This document shows, in pieces, positions 45,206 through 64,000 of a stretch of 64,000 nucleotides of DNA; position 1 is the stretch's first letter, and every line of letters begins with the position of its first letter. This DNA is from Synaphobranchus kaupii. Its lineage: Eukaryota; Chordata; Actinopteri; Anguilliformes; Synaphobranchidae. The position numbers and the translations under genes are program-made. Below the pieces are notes generated by a model. That model saw nothing but the letters and a program-made list of their open reading frames with translations. It searched no databases and was not told where the DNA came from. The stretch lies in assembly GCA_029718625.1 (NCBI GenBank), contig CM056379.1, forward strand, positions 51,233,579 to 51,297,578, given 5' to 3'.

Positions 45206-45900
45206 TTAAGACTAAAATGGCACTTTGAGAAGCTTGATAAATACGGGCCCACATCTGACATAAACAGAACTCCAAAGAGACTGGTCAAGCTTGTAAGTGT
45301 CCAAGCGATGTTCAAGGCATGCCACTGGCTTATCAATGACCACATAAAATGTTTCTATTTTGAACTTCTCCCTCCCCTCAAGTGTCACACCTGGCTCTGA
45401 GCTCTCATCTGCAAATGTTTTGCATTTCCTCTTTTGCTGAAGATCGTGCTTATATGATTGAGAGGAGACACCAGTCACATTTAAGGCTGCCCTTTCAAAA
45501 GCCTCAAACTGGTCAAAATCCCTCAATGAAGACAAAAGCTGTGCTGCTACAGAGATGTCAATGTCAGTTTTCTGTAGGTGCATGCTTGTAGCGTGGAACC
45601 GGTCAAGTATGACGTCCCAGAAATGTGCCATGAACACCATCTCTAAGGTGTCCAATTTAGCACATAGTCCAGCGGCCTCAATTCGAGTATCTCTTTTCTC
45701 ATTATCATCATTGCACATACCACCAAAGGCCTCTCTAATGTGGGTGTAATTTCTCCACAGTGCCTTGGTTGACTCTGCCCGAGCACTCCACCGAGTACTG
45801 GACAGCGATTGTAATGTCAGTCTGACAAATGTCTTCTGAAAGACTTTCCCCCATCTGTGTGTGGATGAAGAGCAACATGTGTACAGTGACTTAGTTTTTA

Positions 45901-46126
45901 CAATATCATAACTCCTCCTTTACGTTGCTAATACACCAATGATATGTGGTAACACCTTTTCATAATATCTTATTTTATCCAATAACAAATTAGGCACAAC
46001 ATTAATATGTTATATGACCTGTTCTTACCCTATGCGCTTGAGGGCACTCTTGATCTATCAAATAAAATTGTTTGTGAACTCTCCTCCGACCTGTTAGGTC
46101 AGCACGATCTATAAGTTCAAGTTCAG
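45901..46126. other. No gene seen
   Basis: Short AT-rich spacer between the hAT-like pseudogene and the duplicated segment. Confidence 0.3.
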
Positions 46127-46865
46127 TTTAAACACCAAGGGGCCCGGGGGCCCTCACATTGTAAGCGCTGAGGGGTGTGGGGGCCCTAGTGGTTAGCTCA
46201 CACTATAAGCACCCAGGGGCCTAGTGGTTAGCTTGCGCTGTGCGCACTGAGGGCCCTGGCGTTCAACTTCCTTCGGAAGTCTTGGGCCACACACCATGCG
46301 CGACCTGCTAATAACCATGACAATTAGAGATATAAATCACTCCATGCCATTGCATAATAAGAATATGTGGTACTTCAGAGTGGTGAATGGCCCTCGGCAA
46401 ATCACCACCTCTGTCGTGTCATATATTCTTGTATATGCACAGCATGTTGTGGTTTATATCTTGCATAAATGCCAGATTCACCAAGTTCTTACAATCTATC
46501 TTTATTCTCAACGTCAGAGCATTGACTATTAAAGGTAGTAATTCATAACATAGGCTACTCACCTTTGTTGCTGTTGTGTTTTGCGCTCTGAGGTTAATGT
46601 GTTGGAGAACCTGTTTGTGACACCAGAAAACTGTTGGGTTGGAAAGGAAAAATCCACACTTATCTTATAATAAAGAGGCAATCCAGTCAGGAAAACACTC
46701 ACACCAGATCCAATTATAAGGATCTTTATTTCTGCAGAAAGGGTCAATCCAGAAATTCAGCTGGTGGTGCTTCTGGAGGGAGGACATTCGGAAGTGGTAT
46801 AAAAACATTTATTATTGATTATGTAAATATTACCATTGTGAAACTTGAAAATGATATCAAATTTA
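46127..46865 (+). repeat. 739-bp direct duplication, copy 1
   Basis: Base-for-base the same, as far as I can read, as 47919-48657, at an offset of exactly 1792. It begins in ggggccc minisatellite units and continues into single-copy-like sequence (caacttccttcggaagtc, tgcgcgacctgctaataacc). Small frames inside are duplicated too and have no domain. Confidence 0.95.
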
Positions 46866-47489
46866 TGGAACACAGGAGGAAAACATTCCTGTTTTGACTG
46901 GTGTGCTAGATGCCCTCGTCCTTGCTGACAGAGAACTATCCTGCACCCTCTCACAACCCCCCATCTCAGTACTTTTCCACTAGATCTTGACTGTATTATT
47001 TAATTATTTATATATTTGCATATGAGGCTTTCTTGGGCCTACGGCTTACTTCCACACTAGCTACCCTTTTATCTTATACCCCTTTCACACAGAAACAATG
47101 CCACCTAACTAACTAGTTAAGTTGTGTGCCACCTAACTAGTTAGACAGCTGAGTTTTAGCTAGTTAACTAGCTGGCTTTTTAGTGCAGCCAATTTGGTTG
47201 TCAGGGCAGCTAACTGGCAAAAATGGCAGCTAGCTAACTAATTTCTGTTAAATTTCTGTTATTGGCAGCTAGCTAAAATAAAGAGATAGCTAGTTACGGT
47301 AAGTCAATTAACGAACGGCTTGCGGCTTGCCATAATATGACGCCCTTCAAACTGTCCTGTTATGCAGAATGAACTGACTTGTTGGTGAATATTGTATCAT
47401 GTCACAGCATATTGTAGCGTGCCAACCAGTGGCTCAGTTGTACAGAAGCACTGTACTCTCTGAGAGGCTCTCATTTTAAGCATGCACTG
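46866..47489. other. Between the duplicates; no gene seen
   Basis: Contains repeated taactagctagttagc-type motifs at 47100-47290 and no supported ORF. Confidence 0.4.
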
Positions 47490-47990
47490 TATGTACCAAG
47501 GGGTCCAGGTGTTATGCTCGATGTATGCACTGAGGGGCCTGGGGGTCCTAGTGGGAACTCACACTGTAAGCACCGAGGGGCCTGGGGGCCCTAGTGGGAA
47601 CTCACACTGTAAGCACCCAGGGGCCCGGGGGCCCTAGTGGTCAGCTCACACTGTAAGCACCCAGGGGCCAGGGGGCCCTAGTGGTCAGCTCACGCTTTAA
47701 GCACCGAGGGGCCTCACATTGTAAGCGCTGTGGGGTCCAGGGGCCCTAGTGGTCAGCTCATGCTTTAAGCACGGAGGGGCCCAGGGACCCTCGCACTGTA
47801 GGTGCCAAGGGGCCCAAGGGCCCTAGCGGTCAGATCACTCTTTAAACACCAAGGGGCCTGGGGGCCCTCACATTGTAAGCACTGAGGGGTCTGGGGGGCC
47901 CTAGTGGTGAGCTCACATTTTAAACACCAAGGGGCCCGGGGGCCCTCACATTGTAAGCGCTGAGGGGTGTGGGGGCCCTAGTGGTTAGCT
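47490..47990 (+). repeat. GGGGCC/GGGCCC-rich minisatellite
   Basis: About ten imperfect units of roughly 40-60 bp with gtaagcaccgaggggcctgg, then gggccctagtggtcagctca, in many variants. Related units start the duplicated segments at 46127 and 47919. The strand-biased G runs and the self-complementary GGGCCC cores are conspicuous. Confidence 0.85.
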
Positions 47991-48657
47991 CACACTATAA
48001 GCACCCAGGGGCCTAGTGGTTAGCTTGCGCTGTGCGCACTGAGGGCCCTGGCGTTCAACTTCCTTCGGAAGTCTTGGGCCACACACCATGCGCGACCTGC
48101 TAATAACCATGACAATTAGAGATATAAATCACTCCATGCCATTGCATAATAAGAATATGTGGTACTTCAGAGTGGTGAATGGCCCTCGGCAAATCACCAC
48201 CTCTGTCGTGTCATATATTCTTGTATATGCACAGCATGTTGTGGTTTATATCTTGCATAAATGCCAGATTCACCAAGTTCTTACAATCTATCTTTATTCT
48301 CAACGTCAGAGCATTGACTATTAAAGGTAGTAATTCATAACATAGGCTACTCACCTTTGTTGCTGTTGTGTTTTGCGCTCTGAGGTTAATGTGTTGGAGA
48401 ACCTGTTTGTGACACCAGAAAACTGTTGGGTTGGAAAGGAAAAATCCACACTTATCTTATAATAAAGAGGCAATCCAGTCAGGAAAACACTCACACCAGA
48501 TCCAATTATAAGGATCTTTATTTCTGCAGAAAGGGTCAATCCAGAAATTCAGCTGGTGGTGCTTCTGGAGGGAGGACATTCGGAAGTGGTATAAAAACAT
48601 TTATTATTGATTATGTAAATATTACCATTGTGAAACTTGAAAATGATATCAAATTTA
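47919..48657 (+). repeat. 739-bp direct duplication, copy 2
   Basis: Partner of 46127-46865. The two diverge at once after gatatcaaattta (tggaacac in copy 1, cttgtgac in copy 2). Confidence 0.95.
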
Positions 48658-49743
48658 CTTGTGACTGCATAGAAGCCTTCCTTTATAATGATCACCCTTG
48701 CAACCAGGAAATCTGATGAACACAACGAAGTGCTTTTGAATGCAAGGTACCGTTTCCCGATTGCTCAGCGTACTGTGGCTTTGCTGATATTTTCATTTCT
48801 GTGGCATTGATGTTTTTCATTTATTTCTTCTTGTTATTTATTTGTCTCTGCCCTGTTTTCATTTCTGTATTTATTGTGTAATCTTGTATCCTGTTTTGTT
48901 TGCTTTTTATTTTTTTAGTTTTTTTATTCTTGTCCTCAAATGCGAAGTACTTTGCCTTTAATTTAATGTATACAAATAAAGTACATATTGTGTTATACAA
49001 ATAAAGTGTATTATTATATCCAGCATCGCCAACAGCAAATAAAAATGTGGCAGTTTGAGGAAGCGGAGCAAAATGCAGTGTCCGTGTCTGTGTCAAGTGT
49101 ACAGACATTTGATCCAAGCACGACAGCAGTTCAACAGCCTTTGAGAATCCACCAAATTCAAATTTGTTTGAAGTATACTGAGCCCTTAACTTATGACCCC
49201 TTTGGAATGCAACCCTGTGACCCCTTTGGAACGCCCCCCTACCCTGTGTGATGCACAGCTGACCAACAGCTCTCGTTCTTGGATTCTCTTCATATTCACA
49301 CTGAACCAATCAGCGCTGATAATAATACATGTAGAATCACTACTTGCACTGTAGCTTTTCCCTTTCTGTCTGGTAGGGGATAATTTAGACACTCCCTTGG
49401 CAGTTCTAGATTCAGTACTAAGATAAGGTTGTTTTTATTATAATTATTATTTATTGGAATTCAGCCAGGAAGTTGCATAAGAGCTTGCTGGAAAAGTTCA
49501 AGGTTCATGTGCAACTTTTACGGAAAAGAGAACTTCCACGGATTATCCACACAGAGACACCAGTACAGATAGGGATGGATACAAATAAACATTTATAAAA
49601 ATACAGAATTAAGTTTTGAGGGAGCTATAAAAACTTGAGAGTTAGAACTAACCAAGTAATTATAATCAAGAAGAACATTAGCACAGAACCCTTCTGAAGA
49701 ATACTTTCTCTCTTGTCCCTTTTCAGTGTTCTGAAGAACAACA
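48658..49743. other. Upstream region of the sulfotransferase gene
   Basis: No coding region is supported. Sequence near 48960-49020 contains two aataaag motifs. An acceptor (tgtcccttttcag, ending 49726) shows that the start codon exon begins at 49727, so a non-coding first exon should lie upstream. The promoter was not located. A minus frame at 48821-49309 has no domain. Confidence 0.45.
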
Positions 49744-63729
<13,986 letters not shown>

Positions 63730-64000
63730 GTCTGTCTCTTTCTCAAAAGGTTGACATTCATCAGCTTCAATTTTGTATTCGATTATTAGGGTAGCAGTCA
63801 AGTATATTATAGGTTATAAAACTTTGACTGTAAAGCACTACCCATATACAATTATATCACAATGACAAACAAGTCACATGTCTGATGCATCACGTGAAAT
63901 GTTAACTACGCAATTAAATCAAGGTGAATTCAGTCCTCTATTATTCGGGTGTTTAAGGAGCTTTACGTAATTGGCTGAGAGGTGGTTGAGTAGATAAGCA
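63730..64000 (+). other. SULT intron 6, incomplete
   Basis: Starts at the donor gtctgt. The last exon (expected GDWK motif) is not in the 271 bp that remain. Confidence 0.7.

Larger units (their letters stand above)
42503..45251. mobile_element. PIF/Harbinger transposon with both genes, 2749 bp
   Basis: The ends are CTGGGCCCATATTTATCAAG at 42503 and, inverted, TGGGCCCGTATTTATCAAGC from 45251. The flanks cac (42500-42502) and cat (45252-45254) are a 3-bp target duplication with one change. It carries a HARBI1-like nuclease on the minus strand and a Myb-like protein on the plus strand, the two-gene plan of autonomous Harbingers. Both genes are damaged and a MITE lies in its right part. Confidence 0.87.
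42317..45900 (-). pseudogene. hAT/ZMYM-like transposase C-terminal half, split by a Harbinger element
   Basis: On the minus strand the first part runs from about 45900 to 45252: STHRWGKVFQ, LSSTRWSARAESTKALWRNY (a hallmark of ZMYM1/hAT proteins), then AKLDTLEMVFMAHFWDVILD and a long helical region. It is cut after FCLCQM by the transposon at 42503-45251. It resumes at 42502-42317 with SNSDVIVEKVNALSTAYPSD to LQALNLQSK and a stop. Removing the insertion joins the two parts in frame. The final hATC domain is absent. The N-terminal half is not seen upstream, so this is a fragment related in type to the gene at 8874-9770. Confidence 0.78.

Noticed and set aside
46296..46897. Small frames repeated exactly at 48088-48716
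   Set aside because: Repeated because the DNA is duplicated; no domain or splice signals.
48821..49309. 162-residue minus frame upstream of the sulfotransferase
   Set aside because: Lys/Asn-rich translation of T-rich DNA with no recognised motif.

Overview
This window looks like nuclear DNA of a ray-finned fish (teleost). The evidence is spliced genes with GT-AG introns, a cytosolic sulfotransferase with the vertebrate exon layout, and a dense mix of fish-type repeats: Tc1 with IR/DR ends, hAT, PIF/Harbinger, piggyBac MITEs, L1- and L2-like LINEs, chromodomain Gypsy and a tRNA-SINE. The species cannot be named from this alone. Many long ORFs here are transposon remains or chance frames.

Layout. 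1-7.5 kb: L1-type LINE relic cut by a Tc1 element, a LINE tail, a 1.2-kb foldback element and two copies of a 246-bp repeat. 7.5-10.9 kb: a repeat (R1) split by an insertion that carries a hAT element with a perfect 8-bp target duplication. 11.2-13.3 kb (minus): degraded C2H2/SAMD3-like teleost family gene whose zinc-finger exon is split by a TTAA-flanked MITE. 14-21 kb: tandem duplications, a tRNA-SINE, a PIF/Harbinger relic and palindromic AT-rich DNA. 21.3-26 kb: Sleeping Beauty-type inverted repeat, LTR-like segment and a second Tc1 element. 26-27.1 kb: integrase-core (rve) gene. 28-32.3 kb (minus): five-exon gene of unknown function ending in a RING-like zinc finger. 32.4-35.1 kb: LINE fragment with two internal minisatellites. 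37.3-41.7 kb: second, inverted R1 copy split by a nearly intact LINE. 42.3-45.9 kb: hAT/ZMYM-like pseudogene split by a Harbinger transposon that is itself split by a MITE. 46.1-48.7 kb: 739-bp apparently identical direct duplication around a GGGGCC-rich minisatellite. 49.7-64 kb (plus): cytosolic sulfotransferase gene, six coding exons, last exon beyond the window. Its 10.7-kb intron 1 holds a Harbinger derivative, a foldback MITE and a Gypsy element with an L2 fragment inside.

Two host genes stand out. The sulfotransferase exons join in phase and keep the cofactor-binding motifs. In the RING-like gene, exons 1-2 and 3-5 join in phase; only the exon 2 donor is unresolved. Its last exon carries five copies of a 46-bp unit. 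One copy gives an open frame to the stop; five copies shift the frame and cut the RING in half. The same gene has a hAT MITE at the exon 2 acceptor, where the target duplication restores the AG, a Tc1 relic 9 nt inside intron 3, and a LINE end about 120 bp before its start codon.
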